Under the pieces are notes generated by a model. The model made no database searches. It was not told where the DNA came from and saw nothing but the letters and a program-made list of their open reading frames with translations. The position numbers were made by a program, and so were the translations under genes. Shown piece by piece: positions 14,285-21,711 of a stretch of 21,859 nt of DNA. Source of the DNA: CAIWAH01 sp043755815 (GTDB taxonomy: Bacteria > Verrucomicrobiota > Verrucomicrobiia > Limisphaerales > UBA9464); assembly GCA_043755815.1 (NCBI GenBank), contig JAYUSF010000101.1, positions 1 through 21,859 on the forward strand, given 5' to 3'. Within the stretch, counting starts at the first letter, position 1. Every line of letters begins with the position of its first letter.

Positions 14285-14756
14285 AGTGGATGCCTTCGGT
14301 AGGCAGTGGTGGCGCGGCGCCCTCGTAGGCGTCGTTGCTGTCTTTGAGAATCAGGCTGTCAGTCCAAGTGCCGTCCCGCTGTTTGAGTTCAAGGCTTTCC
14401 ACGAGTTTGAGCAAACCGTTCTCCAGTTTGTAAGCGAGCACGTTCAAACTGTTGAAATCGGCTTCGGGCACCTGTTCAGCCTGACGGTAAGCAATCAGCC
14501 CGGACACGGATTCCGCGAGTGAACCGAGCGCAATGTAGAGGTGTTGGAGGTATTCCTTGAGCCCTCGTCGGGCATAGCCTTCGGCGATGTTACGGTGGAC
14601 TGAGTCGGCCGAGGCAAGCTGCTGTGAAGCGAGCTTCTTCAGCTCAAACGGCCAATCCCGACACGTGCGCGTGTTCTGCACATAGAACTCAATCGCGTCC
14701 TGCCACACGCGTAACTGCTGATAGCCACGATTTTTGTTTCGGAACGAACCTTCCAT
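14268..14756 (-). CDS. Four-helix-bundle (S23/IVP-type) protein
   Basis: A 162-residue protein of the four-helix-bundle family first seen in 23S rRNA intervening sequences. Family marks are YQQLRVWQDAIEFYVQNT, WPFELKKLASQQLASADSV, RNIAEGYARRGLKEYLQHLY and IALGSLAESVSGLIAYRQAE. Helices fill roughly residues 12-35, 38-60, 66-96 and 100-125; a 35-residue tail follows that typical members lack. Its biochemical role is unknown; related folds act as nucleic-acid-binding accessory proteins of retroelements (Avd). Base composition looks clearly less GC-rich than the neighbours, and the ORF lies between two inverted GGAGT arrays inside the E2-E3 gene pair, so it looks inserted. No ribosomal RNA is nearby. 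Confidence 0.87.
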   Translation of the reverse strand: MEGSFRNKNRGYQQLRVWQDAIEFYVQNTRTCRDWPFELKKLASQQLASADSVHRNIAEGYARRGLKEYLQHLYIALGSLAESVSGLIAYRQAEQVPEADFNSLNVLAYKLENGLLKLVESLELKQRDGTWTDSLILKDSNDAYEGAAPPLPTEGIHYSKTP

Positions 14757-14765
14757 TGCTCCACA

Positions 14766-14786
14766 ACTCCTTCACTCCACCACTCC
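14766..14786 (-). repeat. Right GGAGT array (8-base period), inverted
   Basis: On the minus strand GGAGT begins at 14786, 14778 and 14770, exactly 8 bases apart, with a degenerate fourth unit (GGAGC) 8 bases further on. Orientation is opposite to the left array, so the two flank the four-helix-bundle gene as imperfect inverted repeats. Confidence 0.7.
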
Positions 14787-14791
14787 GTTCC

Positions 14792-16078
14792 TCAGATCCG
14801 CACGGTCTCCTCGGCGAACTCCTGCAGTTCTTTCACGAGATCGACCGTGAACCGGGCCGCCGCGCCTCCGTCGATCACGCGGTGATCATAGCTGACGGTG
14901 AGCGGCATCAGGGGGCGCGCCTCGATCCTGCCGTCAGGCAGCACGACCGGCTTCAGCGCGGTCTTACCGATGCCCAGGATGGCCACCTCCGGCTTGTTGA
15001 TGATCGGCGTGAAGTGACCGCCACCGATGGCGCCCTGGTTCGAGATGGTGAAGGAACCTCCCTTCATGTCGTCCGGGCCGAGCTTCCGGTCGCGCGCCTT
15101 TTCGGCAATGGCGGTCAGTTCCTTGGCGATTTCGAGCAGCGACTTCCTGTCCGCGTCACGCAGCACCGGCACGAGCAGGCCGGCGTCGGTGTCCACCGCT
15201 ATGCCGATGTGGCAGTAGTGCTTGAGCACGAGCGTCTCGGCGACCTCGTTGACGCTGGCGTTGAACTTCGGATGCCGCTTCAGCGCCTTCACCAGCGCCA
15301 TGATGATGAACGGTGTGGGAGTGAGCTTGGCTCCGGCTGCCTCGTAAGCCGCCTTGAACTGTTTGCGCAGACTTTCGATGCGGGTCATGTCCGCGTCATC
15401 GAATTGGGAGACGTGCGGCAGCGAGACGCTGTTCTCCACCATCCGGGCGGAGATGATCTTGCGCAGTTGGCTGAGGGGTTCGCTGGTCACCGGACCATGG
15501 AGCGAAAAATCCTGACCGACCGGGGCGAAGACCAACCCCTTGGGTTCGTCGGCATGCCGGCCAGCGCGGGCAACGCCACGTTCCAATCGGCTTACATACC
15601 GCGCCAAGTCGGCCGTCAGGACCCGTCCGCCGGGTCCGGAACCGGTGATTCGACTCAGCTTGAGTCCCAGTTCCCGGGCGACCTTGCGAACGTAGGGGGA
15701 CGCGGCGGGTTCGGGGCCGTCCGCACCATCGTCTTCGGCGACGAAGTCGTCCTCCTCCTCGACCACTGGGGCGGATCGGCGCACGGGTGTGAGCGCGGCG
15801 TTTGGCGTGGCAGGCGCAGATGCAGCGGTGGGCGCACCGGAAGCCCCGGAGGTTTCGAGCGACAGGATCGCGCTGCCCACGCTGATCTTCTGCCCTTCCT
15901 TGACGTGAATGACCGAAACGACGCCTGCGGCGGGTGAGGCGATCGGAGCCACGGCCTTTTCCTGCTCCAGCTCAATCAGGGTCTGCCCGACTTCAACGGA
16001 GTCGCCGACCTTGACGAGGATGCTGGCGACGGTGCCGGAATCGGCGACTTCTCCAATCTTGGGGAGTTTGACTTCCAT
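14792..16078 (-). CDS. aceF: Dihydrolipoamide acyltransferase (E2), probably pyruvate dehydrogenase
   Basis: A 428-residue E2 with one lipoyl domain (residues 1-76; lipoylated Lys41 in ELEQEKAVAPI, where DKA is more usual). A Pro/Ala-rich linker with an acidic patch (VEEEDDFVAEDDGAD) follows, then a peripheral E1/E3-binding domain at about 132-168 (SPYVRKVARELGLKLSRITG, GPGGRVLTADL). The catalytic domain ends in SYDHRVIDGG, with His399 and Asp403. It moves acyl groups from E1 to CoA. The substrate class (pyruvate versus branched-chain) is not decided by sequence alone. E3 lies downstream on the same strand, interrupted by the four-helix-bundle gene. E1 is not adjacent: upstream is a divergent lipid-transport operon. 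An inverted repeat lies 14 bases before the ATG. Confidence 0.93.
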   Translation of the reverse strand: MEVKLPKIGEVADSGTVASILVKVGDSVEVGQTLIELEQEKAVAPIASPAAGVVSVIHVKEGQKISVGSAILSLETSGASGAPTAASAPATPNAALTPVRRSAPVVEEEDDFVAEDDGADGPEPAASPYVRKVARELGLKLSRITGSGPGGRVLTADLARYVSRLERGVARAGRHADEPKGLVFAPVGQDFSLHGPVTSEPLSQLRKIISARMVENSVSLPHVSQFDDADMTRIESLRKQFKAAYEAAGAKLTPTPFIIMALVKALKRHPKFNASVNEVAETLVLKHYCHIGIAVDTDAGLLVPVLRDADRKSLLEIAKELTAIAEKARDRKLGPDDMKGGSFTISNQGAIGGGHFTPIINKPEVAILGIGKTALKPVVLPDGRIEARPLMPLTVSYDHRVIDGGAAARFTVDLVKELQEFAEETVRI

Positions 16079-16092
16079 ATAAAACTGAACGG

Positions 16093-16111
16093 CGACTCTG
16101 GCTCAGAGTCG
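16093..16111. repeat. Perfect inverted repeat upstream of aceF
   Basis: CGACTCTG, 3-base loop GCT, CAGAGTCG: 8-bp perfect arms in the 118-base gap between the divergent aceF and mlaE-like genes. It could be an operator or an mRNA hairpin in the aceF leader; no T-run follows, so it is not a terminator. Confidence 0.6.
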
Positions 16112-16196
16112 GGGTCTGGCAAAAGGAGTTTTAGCAAACCGTGAAGACAAAATACCTGTTGCCCCCCCGCCACTACAGAAGACTCTCCCGCCGAGA

Positions 16197-16973
16197 ATGC
16201 TGCTAACCATGGTCCATCTACGGGTCCGCAACTTCCTTGAGCAGTTGGGCGAGCTTGCCCAGCTGATCGGGGAAGCAGGGCGGTCTTTGCGGCATCAGCG
16301 CCCTTCCTGGCGGGACTTTATCGATCAACTCTACTTCGTCGGGGTCAAATCGCAGAGTGTCGTCATCACCACCGGCGCGGCGACCGGCATGGTTTTGTGC
16401 GCCCAAACCTACTTTCAGTTTCACAAGGTGAAGATGGACACCGCCACCGGGGCCGTGGTGAGCGTGGGCATGTCGAGCGAGCTCGGGCCGGTGCTGGCCG
16501 GCCTGATGCTGACCGCCCGGGTCGGGGCCTCAATGGCGGCCGAACTCGGCACGATGAAGGTGACCGAGCAGATTGACGCCCTGCGGACCCTCGCAACTCA
16601 CCCAGTCGATTACCTCGTCGTCCCCCGGCTTCTGGCCACGGTCGTCGCCAGCCCGTTGCTGACCGCGGAAGCCATCATCGTGGGCATCGCGGCCAGCTAT
16701 ATGGTCGGCGTCCACCTGCTGGGCATCGAAGGCGCCTACTATCTCGCCTACATCAACCGCTATACTGAGCCGCACGACGTGATGATCGGCCTGATCAAGG
16801 CCGTCTGGTTCGGCGGCCTCATTGCCATGATCAGTTGCTACAAGGGCCTGACCTGCCCGCAGGGCGCGGAGGGAGTTGGGCGGGCGACCACCGAAGCCGT
16901 GGTGGCGGCCAGCATCACGCTGCTGGTCAGCAACTTCTTCCTCACGCTCTTCCTCACCCGGTTGCTGAACTGA
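16197..16973 (+). CDS. mlaE: MlaE-like ABC transporter permease (lipid transport)
   Basis: A 258-residue inner-membrane permease of the MlaE/YrbE family. Family marks are DFIDQLYFVGVKSQSVVITT, GMVLCAQTYFQF, ELGPVLAGLMLTARVGASMA, ELGTMKVTEQIDALRTLATH (the EQxxALR coupling helix that contacts the ATPase) and PVDYLVVPRLLA. About five to six membrane segments are predicted. With the ATPase and MCE protein downstream it forms a phospholipid shuttle between inner and outer membranes. An in-frame ATG at 16209 is an alternative start. The gene heads a plus-strand operon divergent from aceF. Confidence 0.93.
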   Translation: MLLTMVHLRVRNFLEQLGELAQLIGEAGRSLRHQRPSWRDFIDQLYFVGVKSQSVVITTGAATGMVLCAQTYFQFHKVKMDTATGAVVSVGMSSELGPVLAGLMLTARVGASMAAELGTMKVTEQIDALRTLATHPVDYLVVPRLLATVVASPLLTAEAIIVGIAASYMVGVHLLGIEGAYYLAYINRYTEPHDVMIGLIKAVWFGGLIAMISCYKGLTCPQGAEGVGRATTEAVVAASITLLVSNFFLTLFLTRLLN

Positions 16974-16974
16974 G

Positions 16975-17244
16975 ATGGACTGGCTGCAAGACAATCCCGA
17001 TTGGCCCTTGTGGCTGACCTTTTGCCTCTGGCCGGCGCCGGCGTTGGCGTTCCGCCGGCCGCGAACGGTTTTCTGGCTGTCCAGCCTCATCGTTTTCCTT
17101 GGCATCAGGGTGGACACATTTTACCACGGAGAGATCGAAATGGGCGGTCTCGTTCATGCAGCGTCCGGGGGCGGGGGCGGATACCTGCTCTGGGCGGTTA
17201 AAGACCGCGTGTTCTGCCCAATCCCAGAAGGTCCCGTCCCGTGA
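16975..17244 (+). CDS. Small membrane protein of unknown function inside the Mla-type operon
   Basis: An 89-residue ORF between the permease (1-base gap) and the ATPase (GTGA overlap), which strongly implies it is translated with them. It has hydrophobic stretches at about residues 11-25 and 31-45 and a Gly-rich segment (SGGGGGYLLWAV) at 65-76 that may be a third membrane contact. Trp-rich N-terminus; no Cys or His cluster; no family recognised. I infer an accessory subunit of the transporter or a stabiliser of the permease. It is not MlaB (no STAS motif) and not MlaC (too short, no signal peptide). Confidence 0.7.
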   Translation: MDWLQDNPDWPLWLTFCLWPAPALAFRRPRTVFWLSSLIVFLGIRVDTFYHGEIEMGGLVHAASGGGGGYLLWAVKDRVFCPIPEGPVP

Positions 17245-18014
17245 TCGAAGTCCGCAATCTTTGGAAGGCCTTCGGCCCGCAGCCCGTTTTGCGCGGAACC
17301 ACGCTGCGCATCGAGAAAGGCGAGGCTGTGGTGATCATCGGCCGCAGTGGCGGCGGCAAGAGCGTGCTGCTCAAGCATCTGATTGCGCTGCTGGACGCAG
17401 ACCGCGGGGAGGTGCTCATTGACGGCCAGAACCTGTGCCAGCTCAACGAGCGCGAACTGCTCCGCGTCCGACGCAAGTTCGGCATGCTGTTCCAGGGGGC
17501 CGCGCTGTTCGACTCGATGACGGTTTATGAAAACGTCGGCTTTGTGCTCCGCCGGGAACGGAAGCATACCGATGCTGAAATGCGCCGCCTGGTGGCCGAG
17601 GCGCTGGAGATGGTCGAATTGCCCGGCATCGAGGAAAAGAAGCCGGCGGAACTGTCTGGCGGCATGCGCAAGCGGGTCGGACTTGCGCGCGCCATTGTCT
17701 ACCGGCCGGAGATCGTGCTCTACGACGAACCCACCACCGGGCTCGACCCGATCGCCGCCGCCCGCATTGACAGCCTGATCCGCCGCGTCTGGGAACAGTT
17801 GCACGTCACCAGCGTCGCCGTGACCCATGACATGCCGAGCGCCCGACGCATCAGCGACCGCATCCTCATGCTGCACGAGGGCCTCATCTACGCGGAGGGC
17901 CGGACTCCGGAGCTTCTCGGCTCCGCCGATCCGATCATCTACAACTTTGTGAACGGCATCCCGACGGCCCGTTCAGTGCAGAAAGCCGCCGCCCCTTTCT
18001 CCCCCGACCACTGA
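17241..18014 (+). CDS. mlaF: MlaF-like ABC transporter ATPase (lipid transport)
   Basis: A 257-residue ABC ATPase. Walker A GRSGGGKS is at 34-41, the Q-loop in GMLFQGAALFDSM, signature LSGGMRKRV from 138, Walker B and D-loop VLYDEPTTGLDP at 159-170, and the H-loop His196. FQGAALFDSMTVYENVGF and the C-terminal PIIYNFVNGIP are typical of the Mla/TGD3 branch. It powers the permease upstream. The start is a GTG at 17241 that overlaps the stop of the small membrane protein gene, giving translational coupling. Confidence 0.94.
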   Translation: MIEVRNLWKAFGPQPVLRGTTLRIEKGEAVVIIGRSGGGKSVLLKHLIALLDADRGEVLIDGQNLCQLNERELLRVRRKFGMLFQGAALFDSMTVYENVGFVLRRERKHTDAEMRRLVAEALEMVELPGIEEKKPAELSGGMRKRVGLARAIVYRPEIVLYDEPTTGLDPIAAARIDSLIRRVWEQLHVTSVAVTHDMPSARRISDRILMLHEGLIYAEGRTPELLGSADPIIYNFVNGIPTARSVQKAAAPFSPDH

Positions 18015-18021
18015 CCCTTTT

Positions 18022-18993
18022 ATGGCCTCTTCCAATTCCCGCAAAGTCGGCCTGTTCGTCGCCCTCGCCCTCGGCGTGGCGGCTACGCTGATCCTCAATT
18101 TCAGCAAGGGCCGCGGGCTGTTCACCTCGTCCTACAAGATCACCGTCCTCGCCGACGGCGTGGGCGGCCTCAAGCCCGGTGCCGCGGTCAGCGTCTCCGG
18201 CGTGCCCATCGGCAGCGTGCTGTCCATCGAGCTCACGGCCGACCGTCGGGCTGTGGCGATCGGGTGCCGGATCCTCGCCCGCTACGAGGTCTACAGCGAC
18301 GCCAAGTTCGACATCGAAACCTCGGGGTTTCTTGGCGACCAATACGTCTCGATCATCCCGGCTGACAACAAGGGCCAAGTGTTGAAGGACGGGGATTCAG
18401 TGAAGGCCGAATCCCCGTTCAACCTCCAGGAGGCCGCCCGTTCGGCGATGCACCTGCTGGGCAAGCTCGACACCGCCGTCGACCGCATCAACGGCGCCAT
18501 TGGCCGCGTGGACAAACTGCTGCTGTCCGAACAGACCCTGACCAACCTGTCCGCGACCGCCGCCAATGTCCGTGAGGTTTCCGAGCGGGCCAAGAGCGCC
18601 GTCAGCCGCGTGGATCAGCTCGTGGCCACCAACTCGGCCTCCTTCACGCTCGCGCTCAGCAACCTCAACACGGTTGCGGTGGCGCTCCGCGGCGTCGCCA
18701 CCAACCTCGACGCCACCGTGGTGCGCGCCGATCCCGCGCTCCAGGCGGCGCTGAAGGAGGCGGCCGGTGCGACCGCCGACCTGCGGGCGGTGACCGGTGA
18801 CATCCGGGAGGGCAAGGGTCTGGTGGGAGCTCTGCTCAAGGACGGCGAGGTGCGCGACAACTTCTCGCTCACGATCAGCAACCTCTCCATTTTGAGCAGC
18901 AACCTCGCGAAGCACGGGCTGCTTTACAAACCCAAGCAGGTGCGTCCCCTGACAAACTCTTCCCCTTACACCGGCCGCAGTCCGTTCCGCTGA
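18022..18993 (+). CDS. mlaD: MlaD-like MCE domain protein
   Basis: A 323-residue protein with an N-terminal membrane anchor (about 10-27, KVGLFVALALGVAATLILNF) and one MCE domain at about 36-115. Family marks are ADGVGGLKPGAAVSVSGVPI, GSVLSIEL, and ETSGFLGDQYVSIIPADNKG. A long helical, heptad-like C-terminal region (about 130-300) follows, probably forming part of a hexameric tunnel or needle. It binds and guides lipid in the periplasm and docks on the permease. It lies 7 bases after the ATPase gene. MlaC- and MlaB-like genes are not seen. Confidence 0.92.
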   Translation: MASSNSRKVGLFVALALGVAATLILNFSKGRGLFTSSYKITVLADGVGGLKPGAAVSVSGVPIGSVLSIELTADRRAVAIGCRILARYEVYSDAKFDIETSGFLGDQYVSIIPADNKGQVLKDGDSVKAESPFNLQEAARSAMHLLGKLDTAVDRINGAIGRVDKLLLSEQTLTNLSATAANVREVSERAKSAVSRVDQLVATNSASFTLALSNLNTVAVALRGVATNLDATVVRADPALQAALKEAAGATADLRAVTGDIREGKGLVGALLKDGEVRDNFSLTISNLSILSSNLAKHGLLYKPKQVRPLTNSSPYTGRSPFR

Positions 18994-19028
18994 ACGCGGC
19001 TACCGACAAACTTTTAAGGGAACAGGGC

Positions 19029-19057
19029 TTGACGGTCAGATGCCCCCCGCCTAGACA
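19029..19057 (+). promoter_or_regulatory. Sigma-70-like promoter of acpP
   Basis: TTGACG at 19029-19034, a 17-base spacer, TAGACA at 19052-19057. This is close to TTGACA-17-TATAAT in the -35 and moderate in the -10, and lies 24 bases before the acpP ATG. Confidence 0.65.
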
Positions 19058-19081
19058 GGCGACGCAAATTGAATACGCATT

Positions 19082-19330
19082 ATGGCCGCTGAAAAAACCA
19101 TCGAGCAACGGATCAAAGACATCATCGTTGAGCAGCTTGGGGTCAACGCCGACCAAGTTACTCCCGAAGCGAAGTTCATCGAGGATCTTGGCGCAGACTC
19201 TCTCGACACCGTCGAGCTCGTGATGGCTCTCGAAGAGGAATTCGGCGCCGAGATTCCCGACGAGGAGGCCGAAAAACTTCAGAGCGTCGCCGACGTCAAC
19301 AAATACATTGAGGAGATCCAGTCCAAGTAA
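19082..19330 (+). CDS. acpP: Acyl carrier protein
   Basis: An 82-residue acidic protein with the phosphopantetheine attachment Ser40 in EDLGADSLDTVELVMALEEE, and the standard opening IEQRIKDIIVEQLGV and ending VADVNKYIEEI. It carries growing acyl chains in fatty acid synthesis in the cytoplasm. It lies 88 bases after the MCE gene but has its own promoter and a strong terminator, so it is likely monocistronic. Fatty acid synthesis genes such as fabF are not next to it here. Confidence 0.97.
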   Translation: MAAEKTIEQRIKDIIVEQLGVNADQVTPEAKFIEDLGADSLDTVELVMALEEEFGAEIPDEEAEKLQSVADVNKYIEEIQSK

Positions 19331-19354
19331 CTGACTCCGCACTGGACGGACTAC

Positions 19355-19377
19355 AGGGGCAGCCAACGGCTGCCCCT
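19355..19377 (+). terminator. Intrinsic terminator of acpP
   Basis: A 10-bp perfect stem, AGGGGCAGCC / GGCTGCCCCT, with a 3-base loop, followed by TTCGTTTG. It lies 24 bases after the acpP stop and between convergent acpP and ppk1, so it may also stop transcripts from the other strand, though the T-run there is poor. Confidence 0.8.
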
Positions 19378-19392
19378 TTCGTTTGCCGAAAT

Positions 19393-21567
19393 TCAGCCCT
19401 TGAACCCGCCGGAACGGCGCACTTGCAGGTTTCTGAACCCCGCACCCACGCCAGCTCTGGCCGAAGCTCCGGCGGATTTTTCGGCGAGTTCCATGAATCG
19501 CTGCTGACTGCGAAGCGAAGCGCGGCCGCGAGGGCGTGACGGAGTCACGTAGCATCCGGTGGAAAGGAGTTCGCGGGCCTTGGCGTTGTCCGCCAACTGG
19601 AGTTCCAGAAGCTCGGAGATGATCCGGTCCCGCAGGCGGCCATCGAGGACCGGGAACACGACCTCGATGCGTCGGAAGAGGTTCCGCGGCATCCAGTCGG
19701 CACTCCCGACGTATACTTCCGGCTGGCGGGCATTGCCGAAGTGCCACACTCGCGAGTGTTCAAGAAACCGGTCCACGATGCTGCGCACCCGTATGCTTTC
19801 GCTCAGGCCAGGAACGCCGGGACGAAGACAACAGATTCCACGGATGATCAGGTCCACCTCGACGCCGGCCTGTGAGGCCTCGTAGAGCGCGTCGATCACC
19901 TGCGTTTCGACCAGCGCATTCATCTTCGCCACGATCCGGCCGGGCAAACCCGCGCGCGCGTGCTCCGTTTCCCGCCGGATGAGCCGTAGGATTTCCGCGT
20001 GCATCTGGAAGGGCGCCACCAGCAGGCGCTTGGTTCCCTGAAACTGGCAAATGCCGGTGAGCAGGTTGAAAAGGTTCGTCGCGTCCTCACCGAACTCGGG
20101 CCGGCACGTCAGCAGGCTCACGTCGGTGTAAAGTTTCGCCGTGCCGGGATTGTAGTTGCCGGTCCCCAGGTGGACATAACGGCGGATGCCGTCGTCGTCC
20201 GCCCGGACCACGAGCGCCATCTTGCAGTGGATCTTGAAGCCGACGATGCCATAGACCACATGCACCCCGGCTTCCTCGAGGGCGCGGGACCAGCGGATGT
20301 TGTTCGCCTCGTCGAAACGGGCCTTCAGTTCGACGACCGCCGTGACCTGCTTGCCGTTCTTCACCGCGTTCATGAGGGCGCCGATGATGCGTTGGTCACC
20401 GCCGGTGCGATAAAGGGTCTGCTTGATCGCGAGCACCTTCGGGTCGGCCGCCGCGCTCTCCAGAAACTCGACGACCCCGCTGAAACTTTCGTAGGGATGA
20501 TGCAGCAGGATGTCCCGCTCCCGAATGGCCAGGAAGATCTCCGTTCCGCTCCGTGCCCGAAGCGCAGGCGATACAACGCCGGTGAACCGCCGATCGCGCA
20601 GTTCCGCCGGATACTCGCCTTCCAGGATGGTCATCAGCCGGGTCGGGTTCGCCGGACCATCGATCAGGTAAAGATCCTCCTCGGCGAGGCCCACGTTGGT
20701 GAGCAGTTCGGTGCGGACCGAGACCGGGCAGTCAGCGGCAATTTCAAGCCTGACAGCGGCCCCCTTTCGCCGTTTGTCGAGTTCGTGCTCCACCGCACGG
20801 AGCAGGTTGGGAACCTCGTTCTCGTCGATGTAGAGCTCGCTGTTCCGCGTCACCCGAAAGCTCCACGAACCTTTAATCTGCATGCCGGGAAACAGTTCCG
20901 CGAGGTAGTGCCCAATCAGGTCGCCCAGGAACACAAACTCCTGAAGACCAGAATCAGTCCGCGGCAACCGCACGAGTCGCGGCAACGGACGCGGCACCTG
21001 AACCACGGCCAGCCAGTGGCGCAATTCCCCGCGAAACGTTCCGTGCAGCTGAATGATCAGGTTCAGCGTCTTGTTGAGCAGTTCCGGGAACGGATGGGAC
21101 GGGTCGATGGCGAGCGGCGTGAGCACCGGATGCACCTGCTCACGGTAATACGCGTCGAGCCAGCGCAGGTCGGATTCATCCAGGTCCTCCGGTTGGTGAA
21201 AGCGGATGCCATTGCGCGCCAGTCCTGGCACCAGTTCCTGCCGCCAGCAGCGGTAGGCGTCCTCCACCAGGCGCTTCGTGCGCTGCCGGATCGCCCGAAG
21301 CGTCTGATGCACGTTCAGGCCATCAGGCGAACGCTCGGTCGCTCCCTCCTCGGCCGCCTGCTTCAGCCCGGCGACCCTGACTTCGAAAAACTCGTCGAGA
21401 TTCGAGTTTACGATGCAGAAGAATTTCAGCCGTTCAAGCAGCGGATTCGTGGCGTCGAGCGCCTCGTCGAGCACGCGCTGGTTGAATTCGAGCCAGCTCA
21501 GCTCGCGATTCAAGTAGCGGGCTCGGGGAGCCGCGGATGAGACTGCTTTGGACTTGGCCTTGCGCAT
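19393..21567 (-). CDS. ppk1: Polyphosphate kinase 1
   Basis: A 724-residue enzyme of usual PPK1 length. The N domain opens YLNRELSWLEFNQRVLDEAL and KFFCIVNSNLDEFFEVRVAG. The catalytic phospholipase D-like domains hold the autophosphorylated His447 (GFKIHCKMALV) and His466 (YVHLGTGNYNPGTAKLY), 19 residues apart as in E. coli His435/His454; DPKVLAIKQTLYRTGGD and HSRVWHFGN also match. It makes polyphosphate reversibly from ATP at the cytoplasm/membrane. The tail after about residue 690 (SRPRGRASLRSQQRFMEL onward) is Arg/Ala/Gly-rich and unlike the family core. Upstream lies a Pho-box-like site, suggesting control by phosphate starvation. Confidence 0.96.
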   Translation of the reverse strand: MRKAKSKAVSSAAPRARYLNRELSWLEFNQRVLDEALDATNPLLERLKFFCIVNSNLDEFFEVRVAGLKQAAEEGATERSPDGLNVHQTLRAIRQRTKRLVEDAYRCWRQELVPGLARNGIRFHQPEDLDESDLRWLDAYYREQVHPVLTPLAIDPSHPFPELLNKTLNLIIQLHGTFRGELRHWLAVVQVPRPLPRLVRLPRTDSGLQEFVFLGDLIGHYLAELFPGMQIKGSWSFRVTRNSELYIDENEVPNLLRAVEHELDKRRKGAAVRLEIAADCPVSVRTELLTNVGLAEEDLYLIDGPANPTRLMTILEGEYPAELRDRRFTGVVSPALRARSGTEIFLAIRERDILLHHPYESFSGVVEFLESAAADPKVLAIKQTLYRTGGDQRIIGALMNAVKNGKQVTAVVELKARFDEANNIRWSRALEEAGVHVVYGIVGFKIHCKMALVVRADDDGIRRYVHLGTGNYNPGTAKLYTDVSLLTCRPEFGEDATNLFNLLTGICQFQGTKRLLVAPFQMHAEILRLIRRETEHARAGLPGRIVAKMNALVETQVIDALYEASQAGVEVDLIIRGICCLRPGVPGLSESIRVRSIVDRFLEHSRVWHFGNARQPEVYVGSADWMPRNLFRRIEVVFPVLDGRLRDRIISELLELQLADNAKARELLSTGCYVTPSRPRGRASLRSQQRFMELAEKSAGASARAGVGAGFRNLQVRRSGGFKG

Positions 21568-21573
21568 GGACGC

Positions 21574-21585
21574 AGCCTGCAGGCT
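21574..21585. repeat. 12-bp perfect palindrome before ppk1
   Basis: AGCCTGCAGGCT, 6 bases upstream of the ppk1 ATG at 21567. It may be a regulator site or part of a leader structure; short palindromes of this kind also occur by chance. Confidence 0.35.
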
Positions 21586-21597
21586 ATCGGCCTCCCG

Positions 21598-21626
21598 GTG
21601 ACAGGCGAGTTACAAATGGAAGACAG
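21598..21626 (-). promoter_or_regulatory. Pho-box-like site upstream of ppk1
   Basis: On the minus strand three 7-base units at 11-base intervals: CTGTCTT, 4 bases, TTGTAAC, 4 bases, CTGTCAC. The PhoB consensus is two CTGTCAT-like 7-mers separated by 4 bases, so unit length and spacing fit. It ends 30 bases before the ppk1 ATG, with a weak -10-like TAGCCT 11 bases further on. Confidence 0.6.
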
Positions 21627-21711
21627 GCAAACATGGCCGCGCCCAGACGCTCACTGGCCCGGGATTGGCCGCCCTTCCACCTCGCCCATCGGCTGACGTT
21701 CCGTGGCAAGT

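Noticed and set aside
12542..14302. A 586-codon plus frame opposite lpd
   Set aside because: Antisense to a gene with intact E3 motifs; Asp/His/Val-rich translation without recognisable domains.
14425..14445. TGTAAGC inside the four-helix-bundle gene
   Set aside because: It lacks the CGACCC half at the required distance and lies within coding sequence.
19999..21540. A 513-codon plus frame opposite ppk1
   Set aside because: Antisense to the conserved polyphosphate kinase; no motif of its own.
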